Source: Phallusia fumigata
Lineage: Eukaryota; Chordata; Ascidiacea; Phlebobranchia; Ascidiidae
DNA length: 35,069 bases
NCBI GenBank assembly: GCA_008931825.1
Contig: QXVZ01017622.1
Location: 1-35,069 of the forward strand
Reading direction: 5' to 3'
Shown here: positions 22,003 through 31,459 of the stretch, piece after piece
Layout of the letters: each line of letters starts with the position of its first letter
How positions within the stretch are numbered: position 1 is the stretch's first letter
Notes under the pieces: model-generated
Seen by the model: only the letters and a program-made list of their open reading frames with translations
What the model was told of the DNA's origin: nothing
Database searches by the model: none
Program-made: the position numbers and the translations under genes

Positions 22003-25000
22003 CTTGAACTATTATTTTAAGCTAAAACCAAAATCGGAACTCTCAAAACTCTAGAATCAAGCAAAAAACTTATATCGGTTAAAGCACTGGAATTCGTAGT
22101 GTGGACCTTGGATAAGTTTTCTTGCCATTTTACTTTATCACAAAAAGTACACAAACCCTTGTTTATTATACACTTTCAGTAACCGTTGGAAGAGCCACTT
22201 TTTTACAAGTGAACGCTGTTTACAAAATGTTATTTACCCAAAGTTTTTGGATGGACGCATATTTTCTGTGGGAGGCGATGTAGTATTTTACAAAACCGTG
22301 TTTCACAAAAACACATTCGCCTTCGTGCAAAATGATTTGTACACATAACTTACTTTGTTCAAACTTATTTGTAAAGCACAGCCCTTTTTGTTAGGCTTAT
22401 ACTTGATGCACACAAACCGGCACAAAATGAATATGTCCGTTTCCGTTAAGTTAGAGCAATCACACTCAAGTTGATATTTAAACAAATACAAATAACTAGA
22501 GCGAGATTATAATCTGTGGTCATGTGATTAAATAAATACCCAGTTTTGCCTATGATAACCAACAGTTCAACACGTTCATTTTACAAAACGTTTAGAACAA
22601 GTTTGAGATGTACAGGTAACCATCGCCGACAGTGTTGTGTTCAGGATGTTATCCTGGCAACTAAAATACCTTCGTTTGACCCGTTGTAATTTGAAACTTA
22701 TCTGTAAAGCCACTGGCCAACACAGTTCTTTCGTACACAAAGGAAGCCTAGATTTAGGACACTCGAACAGTATTGTTTCCTTGGCCTCAGGTGTGTGGGG
22801 TCGTGTCAGCTGTAAAACTACATTCGTGGCCGCAGTTACACCTTAAGTCGAATTTTGTAATGAATCAGCTGAGTGTCCATGTAAATTGGGTGGATTAAAC
22901 ATCAGAAAAAGCATACACATCATGTTTACGGTGGAAGCCTGTCTATGCCCTCCCAGGAACCGTTCAGTCGAGACACGTGTGATAAAGTCCAACTGAATAC
23001 ACATAACACAACTTTCAAGTTTTGACTACTTTATTTAGTTGTACCCGATTATTTACCATTCCTTCTTGCACTAAAAAAACGGTTTTGGCGCAAAGGTCGC
23101 TTGCAGTTCTATTTCCAGCCGCGAAAAAAAAGTTAAGCAAATAGGCTAAATCTCATATGTTTACATGGCAAAGGGAGAGAAGAAAATCACTATTTAATAT
23201 GCTGAGTAACCGTGTGGCAACACGTGACACAAGACCAAAAGCAAGGTTACTAGTTTAAAGGTCTTTTATTATTATTACCTAACACAAATATGCTGCTTAG
23301 CCATCAGTTCAATAAAAATTTTATATTCCTAATTTAGAGGAACGTTAGCTTCGAAACCTTCAAACACTACAAAATTAAAAAATGGTTGTACATCTCATTT
23401 TAGAAGGTCCGCGATAAACCCAACTAACATTTGTTAAATCATCTCGAATGTCAAATAAACTTACAAGCTCTTGGTTGCCAAAAACGAGCGGTAGTAAACT
23501 TTTTAAAACATATTTTGTAAAGCTTTTTCGTCCAAAGTACACAATTCATGATCTTAAAAAAAAGTACAAGCCAGAGTACTTGTGTGTAAAACATGTTTTT
23601 CGTTTTGGCAACTGCTGTTGTTAGTATTTTTCGAACAAACCCTGTTGTACTCACAATACAAAAGCTTACATTAAAAAACTTCGTACAAATAGTATTCTGC
23701 AAAAAGAAAACAGCTTTTTCCGTCTTAACACCGCCCTGTCCTACCCTTCACCACTCTGTTCAACACCTTTTGTGTTTCTAAAATCGGTCAAGCAAGAACG
23801 TCCACCCTTGTCCCAAGCAAAGAAAAACAACATCCCCTAATCTTGGCACACCGCCAGGACAACTGGCTACGGATGAATGAACCTTTAGTAACAGATCGGA
23901 GGCTTCTCATAGTGAATCTATAAGTACTACTTTCTGCGATGCCTTGGATACGGGGGTTTGTTTTTCCGGATTTTACATCGTTCAGTTCCATTGTGCCCAT
24001 GCTCAAGTCAAACAAAGAATGAGTCAGAGTCGTATAATCAGCCGCCTTTCAAACCGGATGAAAGCATGTTTGCCTGATCGTCATAAACCCAAAAAGTAGT
24101 TTCCAAAGTAAACAAATCTTACCTATTTGTGCAATTTTACGATTGGTTAAAATTTGTGTGATTTTTCTGTTTCAGGCTGAAACGTTTGATTACTAACCAT
24201 TTGCCTGACTTTTTTGAAGGCTATGGGGTTTTTGTAAAAAAAGCAGGATTTTTACATTCTCCTCTCTATCGCCACCTGGTCAACGTTGCAACAAAGTTTA
24301 ATAAAATTTTGTTTACCACCAAATTGTGTTTGTAGATTTTTTCAAAGAAATATGTTCCCAATTTCACAGCAGTAACCCCTGTTCCAGTTCAAGTTTTCTT
24401 TAGGTGACCTTCTAGCTGCCAAAAATGTACCATCTAGCTATTAGATCACCCTATGTGCAAAAACCACTAGCGTATCTTGTAGATCAGCGTCAGTCGATGA
24501 TATTTTGCGTGACTACCGATATAGTCCAGATGTACGTTTCATATGCAGCGTTAATGGATTGCGCTCTTTGTGGCAACAGCACTGCGCAATGCTGCTTTGC
24601 GAATGCGATTGTTGCACGCACAAACCGTCGCTGGTGCGAAGTTATCGATTGAAGTTGATTGGAATCAAATTTTTAGTGGACCGCGAATCATCCAAAAAAC
24701 TGCAGGGGGACCGTGGTGTAAATAATTTTAAAAAGATTGAGAAACACTGGTTTAAATTAAGCTATGAACGAATCTGAACACACTTTTTACTTTATATAAG
24801 TAATTTTGCTTTGAGTAAATTCCTAAAGTGTGTTTTAAAACCCAATTTTTGCATTTAGGCGGCAATTACCTTCGTCCTACGTGCAAAAGCAGAAGGGTAA
24901 CATATGAAATGTAAATCATGAAAATTAGGAGCACAAGACACGGACTTGAAGAATACAATTCACACAATTTAATTGAATTCCACTCTTTTCTTTCAATAAC

Positions 25001-25138
25001 TTTGCAGTCGCCCTATCCACCAGTTCGGACAATCACTTATAACAGCTGGTCAAAGCGGCTAAAAAAGAAATTTCTCCCAAACTTGTTTATCTTTTTGTTG
25101 GAAGTCAGTGGCAATAAAAAACTTGTTTTGCAGGAAAC
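22003..25138. other. Intergenic, no gene supported
   Basis: Up to 22795 this is the duplicated 5' flank of gene 2. Beyond it the frames are short. A minus-strand frame at 23788-24015 (contains MGTMELNDVKSGKTNPRI) has protein-like composition but no usable donor site, so it is not called. Around 24500-24749 the sequence ends in GATTGAGAAACACTG, the right terminal sequence of a hAT-like element whose left end I could not find. Confidence 0.4.
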
Positions 25139-25146
25139 TTTTAGAT

Positions 25147-26186
25147 CAGGTGTCTCAAACTCAGGTTTCTTCAAAAGCCATGTTAAAACTCGCATAATAA
25201 CATTGACACTATATGTACGTTTTGTCACAGTGATAACATAGATTTTATAAAGTATTATAATATCTATGGCAGGGGTGCACAACCTTTTTGCTATTGCCGG
25301 CCGCATTACAGACATAGTTTACTCACGGCCGCCACATAGGCGCCGAGTTGCAAAAAATGTAGGGTGGCAGATGTACGTCACCACACACTCTTTTGTGACG
25401 TCACAAACGTGTACATTGAAGTGTCGCAGTATTCCAATACACACGACTTTCAGTACGAAGACGTTGGTTGGGTATTTCCTTCGCTCAAATCAAAAAACAA
25501 CACTGTTCCATCAGGTGCAACCACAAAACTATTATGTTGTCGTAGTCAAGTGTCAGCGGCTAAATAAAGTACTGACAGTGGCGCGCGTAAAGATAAAAAA
25601 AAACTTGAAGCAATGTTATCCAAGGTCACGAATGCATCGTGTTACGTCACATGCGTAATAACAAATGCAACCATAATAGGCTTTAGTTCCATTTTTTAAA
25701 TCCTTGAAAATGTTGCTTTATTGTAGTTTAATATATCTTGATTAGGAACAAATCGGTGCCGCGTTTCGAAACTTGGCAAAGACCCAAAATATTACATTTG
25801 CCTTGTAATCATCGTTTATTACTGCATTATATTATTGTAATGCAACAGTGACCTTGGACTTATTGGCAAACAATTGCTAGTTTGACGTCACACCGTAACA
25901 TGCAAAACCCAAAACTATATATGTGTAGGTTATTTTGCCACCTTGTGAATTAAACTGGTTTTAAAGCAAACTAATTTCTAAAATAGAATATCATTTTTTA
26001 TTAATTACCTTCCTCTTACCAGCCTCAGAGTTTTTAGTAATGCACTGCCGCTATTACATATCATTTAATATACATGTGCACAGCCGTATTAAATAGCACC
26101 CGCGGCCGCAGGTTGTGCACCCCTGATCTATGGTGATAATATGTGGACAAACAGAACACAACAGGGCCACATGTTTGATACCCCTT
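25147..26186. mobile_element. Outer hAT-like element, split by a second element
   Basis: Left end CAGGTGTCTCAAACTCAGG; right end reads AAGGGGTATCAAACATGTGG on the other strand. Flanks TTTTAGAT (25139-25146) and TAGTAGAT (26187-26194) agree at 6 of 8 positions. Without the inner insertion and one target duplicate the element is about 176 bp, a MITE-sized hAT derivative. Confidence 0.55.
25270..26125. mobile_element. Inner hAT-like element with perfect 8-bp target duplication
   Basis: Ends are CAGGGGTGCACAACCT on the left and the exact reverse complement AGGTTGTGCACCCCTG on the right; GGCCGC lies just inside both. The flanking 8-mers ATCTATGG (25262-25269 and 26126-26133) are the same on both sides. 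At 856 bp with no transposase-like frame it is non-autonomous. It inserted into the outer element at 25147-26186. Confidence 0.9.
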
Positions 26187-26594
26187 TAGTAGATGGTTGA
26201 CTTTGTATGCACGGGCGGCTGTCTCATCCATGTACTGGCCTCACGCGTTGCTAGGTTGCACAGCTTTGGTTTGGGTAATGTTATTGTTAGGCAATTTTCT
26301 GCAAACCTTTTTTGTAAAATGCACTATGTTTTAGGTTAAAAGGTAATTTGAAGTAATATTCTGTACGAAAACGGTCACGATAGTAGTTGTCATCAAGGAA
26401 TCCAGCCAATCGACGTTTTTCCTTTTCCTGTAAAATTGAACCTCGCGCCTTCTTTTCCTGGCCAAAAACCGTCAACGACACGCTTGAGTAACTTTCAGCA
26501 GTAAATGCGGGAAAAAGTTTTGGTCACATCAAAATAGTTTGACCAACGTTTTTGAGGCTGCTTGCGGTCGATGGGCGTTGTTTCATGTGCAATT

Positions 26595-26715
26595 CAATGG
26601 TNGGTTTCAAACCTTTAATATTGCTTTATATCACTTTTTGTCTAGGAGGGGAGAAATGAAAAGTTCAAAAATAAGCAAAGTGGATAATGCATCAAAAAAG
26701 TTTGAAAAACCACTG
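26595..26715. repeat. MITE-like repeat, related to 10261-10373
   Basis: Left end CAATGGTNGGTTTCAAACC; right end reads CAGTGGTTTTTCAAACT on the other strand, giving short inverted terminal repeats of hAT type. The interior GAAATGAAAAGTTC and AAATAAGCAAA match the copy at 10.3 kb in order and spacing. No clear target duplication remains. Confidence 0.55.
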
Positions 26716-27841
26716 GATTAGTATATTAGGGTAGCATACAGAATTTAATCACCTTTTTTTTCGCAGCAGTACTAAGTCAGTTTCGCAATTATGTGGTTGT
26801 GGGAATAAAAAACAGCAGACAGCACAGGAAATCTGCGTATAAATTGTATTGACAGTCTTGTTTTTAATTAAACGCGGTTTGCCAAGATCAACTTCCGCAG
26901 GCAAAAGCTGGCTTTTTTATCACTAGATACGCAGTACGCACTCGCCATCGTTTCTGTTGGTAATGATTATATGTAACAGAACGTAGCGAAATTGCTGGTA
27001 TGTTTTAAATATGTGTAACTTGAAGACTAGCAGTGCCGTATTAAGGTTTAGGGGTGTGGGCAACGGCAAAAACATCTTACGGGCTTTTTGTTCGATGTGT
27101 ATAAAAAGCAAGTGGACGGAGATAGCTGAAATATATTTTTGAGATTAGCTAAGACTACACTGAAGATACCAGAGGACATGTCAGTTTGTGGAATATGCGC
27201 AAAGCAATTTAAGATTTAACCCCCTCGCTCGTTTTCGGTTTACTTTGGAGACATAGAACACCACCTGCTCGATAAACAATGTCTCCCAGTGCTTTTTAAT
27301 GGAGGTTCGAATTTAAGGAAGGATTGGTCGACTGCACTGCGTAATCTCATATTTTGTCTTTTTTACACACCGTGGTAAAAAAATGTATTGCACAGAAAGT
27401 AATTTCTTGTACGAGCAAAACGTTGGTACCCAAAACAATGTTTGCACTTGAAAAAAAACTCGTCAGCAGAAAACTTGATAAATTGCACTCGTATGTTTAA
27501 AAGCGAGCTGAGCGCACAGGCACAACAGCCCATAATCGCTTTGGGTTCTTTTTTCACCTAATCAGCAAACGTTCGTTTGGGCTGGTAATAAAAAACAACA
27601 ACGTACAGGTGCAAGATGTAACGCCAGTAGAAATTTTAAAGCTTCATTGATTTTGCAACTCGTTTTGGCAGTTGCTTTGCTGATTCGAGCATATTTTTCT
27701 CCCCTTTGCAGGTAATTGTGACGACCACAAGTGCGAAATTGTTTGGACGTTAGAGGCGAATCTTCCTGGGTTACAGAAGATTTTATTAAAGGCATTGGGT
27801 TACCAACCAAAGTTTAAAGTTTGCTTTTTTACTGTTGTTTA

Positions 27842-28097
27842 GTGTAGTTACTATTCTTTGGCCGGTCGTCAAAAACTTCTTGGATTCGAACAAACTGTTC
27901 TAGAAAATCTTGGCTGGTCTACCAAAATCATCTCAGATTTCAGAGCCCAGGCAGAGCTTATTCCAATGGTTGAAAGTTGGATAAGAAATCCGCAGAGTCA
28001 TTTTGCACGAAATATTACTAAACGGCAAAAATGCTCGACGCAACACTTCAGGAAGTCCGTGTACAAATTCAATTACAGTCATGTTTATGATTCATAA
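27842..28097 (+). CDS. Weak candidate terminal exon, unknown
   Basis: CTTTTTTACTGTTGTTTAG is a strong acceptor-like sequence and is followed by an open frame of about 84 codons, starting CSYYSLAGRQKLLGFEQ and ending at a stop. The translation is hydrophilic and not low-complexity, but I do not recognise it and found no upstream exon with a matching phase. It could be a fragment of an unannotated plus-strand gene, a pseudogene or chance. Confidence 0.2.
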
Positions 28098-28300
28098 CTG
28101 CTGTACCGCTTGCAGCTTTTGTCGGCAAATTATGGCTACATTCATTACAGTGGGTCGTGTTACTGTACACTGATATCGTCACTTTGAGCTAAAGATGTGA
28201 TTTTTCTTCACATTGCAGTGAAATAACGGAAAAAAGATTAGTCACAACGTCAGAAATTACTGCGCGAAGTTTAAAACCCATTTAGCATTTTGGTCCATTC

Positions 28301-28399
28301 TGGAATTTATACTTTTCTTGTGTTTCAGTTTGTGTAAATACACCACAATGAGTGTCTTACTTGTAAATAATGGATCTTCGACAGGCCTGAAAAGTGTTT
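28301..28399. repeat. 99-bp exact duplicate before a single N
   Basis: 28301-28399 equals 28401-28499 base for base, with one N (28400) between. It contains the acceptor-like site, the ATG and the first 17 codons of gene 3 exon 1, so the window shows two starts for the gene; only the second leads into a full exon. This is the mark of two overlapping contig ends joined without merging. Confidence 0.9.
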
Positions 28400-28426
28400 N
28401 TGGAATTTATACTTTTCTTGTGTTTC

Positions 28427-28428
28427 AG
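28427..28428 (+). promoter_or_regulatory. Candidate 3' splice site 19 nt before gene 3 ATG
   Basis: ACTTTTCTTGTGTTTCAG is a very good acceptor with a long pyrimidine tract. It is followed by the 19-nt leader TTTGTGTAAATACACCACA and the ATG at 28448. It may accept a 5'UTR exon or a spliced leader; I found no donor-bearing 5'UTR exon nearby. Confidence 0.55.
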
Positions 28429-28447
28429 TTTGTGTAAATACACCACA

Positions 28448-30409
28448 ATGAGTGTCTTACTTGTAAATAATGGATCTTCGACAGGCCTGAAAAGTGTTTT
28501 TCAATGGAGTAAACGGTACAAAGCAAGTCCACAATGCTTCAGCCATTCCTCGGTAAGCAACATTCAATGTAAAAACATAAAAAGGTGGAAGGCATATGTG
28601 TTGGCAAGGTGGTTTGATTTGAACATGTTTTTTTATATATTCCTGTATGCTAGACCATGCTTGATTGCTCAATGTGTCTTATACGTGATGCAATAATTGC
28701 TCAAATCGAATTAAATATAAACGCCTATAGTTGTTAAAACTATCATGTCATAGCTGCAAAACTTTCGTTTAGCTTTTGTTTGGCCAGTGTTTCACTCGTC
28801 TTTATATGAAAGACAATTTCCCGTGCTCCGTGATTGGAGATTTGGCACCGAAACGTTTTAAAACGGATATATCTGTTAAAAATGTTACTTTTACCGTTGT
28901 TTTTAAACTCTTCGTCGCGACGCCCTGGTACGTCGTTTTAATTTCCCAAGGGCGTCACGCAATAAATTTGTTTCGTCGATAAACTGCTTTTTTATCAATA
29001 AATACAACTTGATAATATGCGTCTATATTAATTTTTTTAACGTTGCTGCGTCGAAAGTTCAAAGAACTTTTTTAAATTCGTCAAATTAAAAACATTTTGA
29101 GAAACACTGTTCTAACATAATGGTTTTTTTCTTGCAGTGGTCAATACCTCATGCCGCCTTTTCTTGCGCACGACTGATACTGTTCATTTACTGGTCTGTT
29201 GTCTTTGTGCTAAGCTTTGTTCAATCGGAGGAACGTCAATTTTTCTTTACCTACCTCTCCCATTTACACCAGCTCATAATATTTATTTTCCTCTTTGCTG
29301 CCACTGTGTGTTCGATACTGGAGTGTACAGTGGAAAAGGGAAAGTTTTATGCACTAGCTGTTACTGATGACGTCGTAACGAAAGGTACGTAGCGTAGTGC
29401 AATGGTTCTCAACCTTTCTGTTCTATGGATCCGTTTTAGCCGATGTTCAAAGCTAAAAGTCCCCCCACCGAACATTAGTTCGTGAGTAATATGTTTATAA
29501 TCAGTATTTTAAGAAGAGAAGATTAGCTTCTACATTTAATAAACTATTTAGATTCGAATATTCATTACTACAAAGTTATTAGTATCACTAGCTTTCGAAT
29601 ATAACATTCCCCCAGTTAAGAACCCCTTGCCTATAGTGATTAAAATTCAAGGCCGCTTGACTCACTGGGGCATAAACGTTGTTAAAGAGTGGAGCTGTGA
29701 AGTAATTGTCGAAACATTCTAATTTTAAGAGTTTTTGTGTTGCAACATTCTGAAGTGTCTGTCACATTGCTGCTTCGTTCTATAACTTTGTTGCGGGGAG
29801 GATCGCAGCACGATCATCTTCTTTTTGCACCACAGATATCCACTCTTTTTATACAACATTTTATTTTTCCTTTTTAGCCGTTCTTTGTAAATTATGATTT
29901 TTTCTCTTTTAACAGGGCCCGAATTTCGTGTGCGATGGTACCACTGGATCACCTGGGTCCTGTACACCATCAGTTTTGATACAGCTCTCCTCGTGTGTGC
30001 CATGTATCCCTTCCTCAGCGACGAAGCCATGTTTGACTTCTGCAGCATAAACATACACGTTATCAACCTCGTTATCATGACGCTGGAACTGGTTTTTAAC
30101 CGAATACCAGTGAATTTCTGGCACTGCGTAAGCACTTGCGCCTTCTCTCTAGTTTACGCTATTATCCTTACTGCTTTGCATTTCTCCGGCACAAGATCAT
30201 CTGTGTACTCGGTAATCGATTACGAAAACTCGCCTCTGAAGGCTTGGATCATCACAGCAATAATGTTGGTGCCTGCGCCGATGTTCACCCATCTATGCAT
30301 GTGCCTTATGTATGCAGTGAAGCTCAGGTGCTTTGCACGCAGACAAGGCGACAATGATGTTGAGAGTAAAACGGCCGAGTCGCGATCAAGCTCTGAGAGC
30401 GCTATGTGA
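28448..30409 (+). CDS. rost-like: Rolling stone-like multipass membrane protein, gene 3
   Basis: Three exons: 28448-28552 (35 aa, phase 0), 29138-29384 (phase 1) and 29916-30409. Splice sites: donor TCG/GTAAGC, acceptor TTTTCTTGCAG, donor AAAG/GTACGT, acceptor CTTTTAACAG. The 281-aa product has the family plan. Exon 1 contains VFQWSKRYKASPQCFSHSS and exon 2 starts WSIPHAAF, matching the SQW junction region. Exon 2 gives two membrane segments (LILFIYWSVVFVLSFV; LIIFIFLFAATVCSIL). Exon 3 has WYHWITWVLYTISFDTALLV, NIHVINLVIMTLELVFNR, IPVNFWHCV and two further segments, then a serine-rich cytosolic tail ending SSSESAM. It is on the opposite strand to genes 1 and 2 and differs from both throughout, so it is an old paralog. 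Both introns contain hAT-like elements. Confidence 0.87.
28785..29109. mobile_element. hAT-like element in intron 1 of gene 3
   Basis: Left end CAGTGTTTCACTCGTC; right end reads CAGTGTTTCTCAAAATG on the other strand. The two share CAGTGTTTC exactly. It ends 28 bp before the exon 2 acceptor, so branch point and pyrimidine tract lie at its border. Flanking 8-mers (TGTTTGGC and TTCTAACA) do not match well, so the target duplication is lost or the boundary is off. Confidence 0.55.
29400..29629. mobile_element. hAT-like element in intron 2 of gene 3
   Basis: Left end CAATGGTTCTCAACCTTTC; right end reads CAAGGGGTTCTTAACTGGGG on the other strand. TGGTTCTCAACC is the classic terminal sequence of many animal hAT elements. 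It starts 16 bp after the exon 2 donor. The flanks share TAGTG-like sequence but no perfect 8-bp duplication. Confidence 0.55.
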
Positions 30410-31458
30410 CGCTGCGGGTTTTTTTGGTAGATCCTTCGAACGAAGAGCAAGTTCAACATTGCTGTGGTCGGCAATAGGGATGAACACTAACAAGCTTTGG
30501 TTTGTTGCGTGGTTATTCTTGGTGGATGAAACATAGTTGAGCTGTTATAGGTCAATCGTTAAGTAGCCTATTTACTAAGTTGATTACTTTCTTTCCGTCC
30601 CGACTGTCGTTTTAATGCCTTGTAGCAATACCACTAAAGCAGGGCTGCCCAACCGTGGGTCGTGCCCCCCTCTAGGTTGTTTTATGCTCCGCGAAAAGAA
30701 ACATTTTGTTTATAGGCTCAAGTACATTGGCCATAAAAATATAAACAGTAGTTTCTGCTGTAGGCTTCCTAATCAAAAACTTGTGTACAAAACGCTTATA
30801 CCATTCGAATTTTTCAAATGTTGTTATAAATGCATACCAGTTGGCAACATTGCGTGCAATAGTGACATATTATCACCTTGTGTTATCGCAAAATTTAAGA
30901 TAAATGTTGTTTGATTTCGATAAAACGTTTGTGTCTCGTAATAACTTATTTTCATGTAAAAGTGGCCTGCAATGCCCAAAAGGTTAGGCAGGTTTGTACT
31001 AAAGTCTTTTTGCCGGGAAGATTCAGGCGGTCGAGCTGGGATTTAAACCTTCGTACTTTTGAGTTAATGTTCCACCAACTTTTCGGCTTTGCGATGTCGT
31101 AAATTGTCAGTTACGTCACAATTATACTCTTTAGGTGCGTCTTCACTTTGCCGAACAGTATACACAAGCGGTTTCACATGTCGACATTTTGTGCAACGTT
31201 CAAAAACGCAACATTGTACTGCGCTGAGTTAACTTTACACTGTAATTTACGTAGACCTGTGTAATCTGTCTATTGCAAAGAGGATGTCATAACAAATCTG
31301 AATTCCCCCCAAAAAAACACATTTTAGATGTGCTACAACGCTAGCGTTTGCTTTTAATGGAAAACACATCAAGTTGTACAAATATTATTTGTGAAATTTT
31401 AAACGTGGTTATGCAACAACTTTACTAACTTCTTCACAGTACAACCGCACCTCATTTC
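29852..31458. repeat. Left copy of a 1.6-kb duplication
   Basis: It repeats at 31460-33067 with one N (31459) between. The first 400 bp or so (acceptor region and part of gene 3 exon 3) differ at scattered bases; from about 30180 on I see no difference. As at 20466, the copy ends exactly at the N. Confidence 0.88.
31016..31092 (-). repeat. tRNA-derived repeat (SINE-like) downstream of gene 3
   Basis: On the minus strand AAAGCCGAAAAGTTGGTGG (A-box-like) is followed by an anticodon-arm-like ACTCAAAAGT and a degraded B box, AGGTTTAAATCCCAGC. The order and spacing are those of a tRNA, but the B box has lost its central CG, so it is a decayed SINE or pseudogene. The same sequence recurs at 32625-32701 through the 1.6-kb duplication. 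Confidence 0.5.
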
Positions 31459-31459
31459 N

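Larger units (their letters stand above)
20467..22795. repeat. Right copy of a 2.1-2.3 kb duplication
   Basis: Counterpart of 18350-20465. It starts at the base after the single N and ends where its sequence (GTGTG, then TGGGG) runs past the point where the left copy reaches the N. Sequence after 22795 is not found in the left copy. Confidence 0.85.
26195..28300. other. Intergenic, no confident gene
   Basis: It contains the MITE-like repeat at 26595-26715 and a weak candidate exon at 27842-28097, both listed separately. A single N lies at 26602 without duplicated flanks. A minus-strand frame at 27562-27810 lacks motifs and splice support. Confidence 0.4.

Noticed and set aside
23788..24015. 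75-codon minus-strand frame with MGTMELNDVKSGKTNPRI
   Set aside because: Composition is protein-like, but there is no good donor and no second exon in phase; not enough to call.
24505..24777. Plus-strand frame of 90 codons
   Set aside because: It runs through the terminal sequence of a hAT-like element (GAGAAACACTG), so it is more likely repeat sequence.
30642..30670. Full hAT-like element starting CAGGGCTGCCCAACC
   Set aside because: The left end is typical, as is the one at about 2635 (CAGGGCTGTCCAACC), but no matching right end was found downstream in either case, so I only note solo ends.
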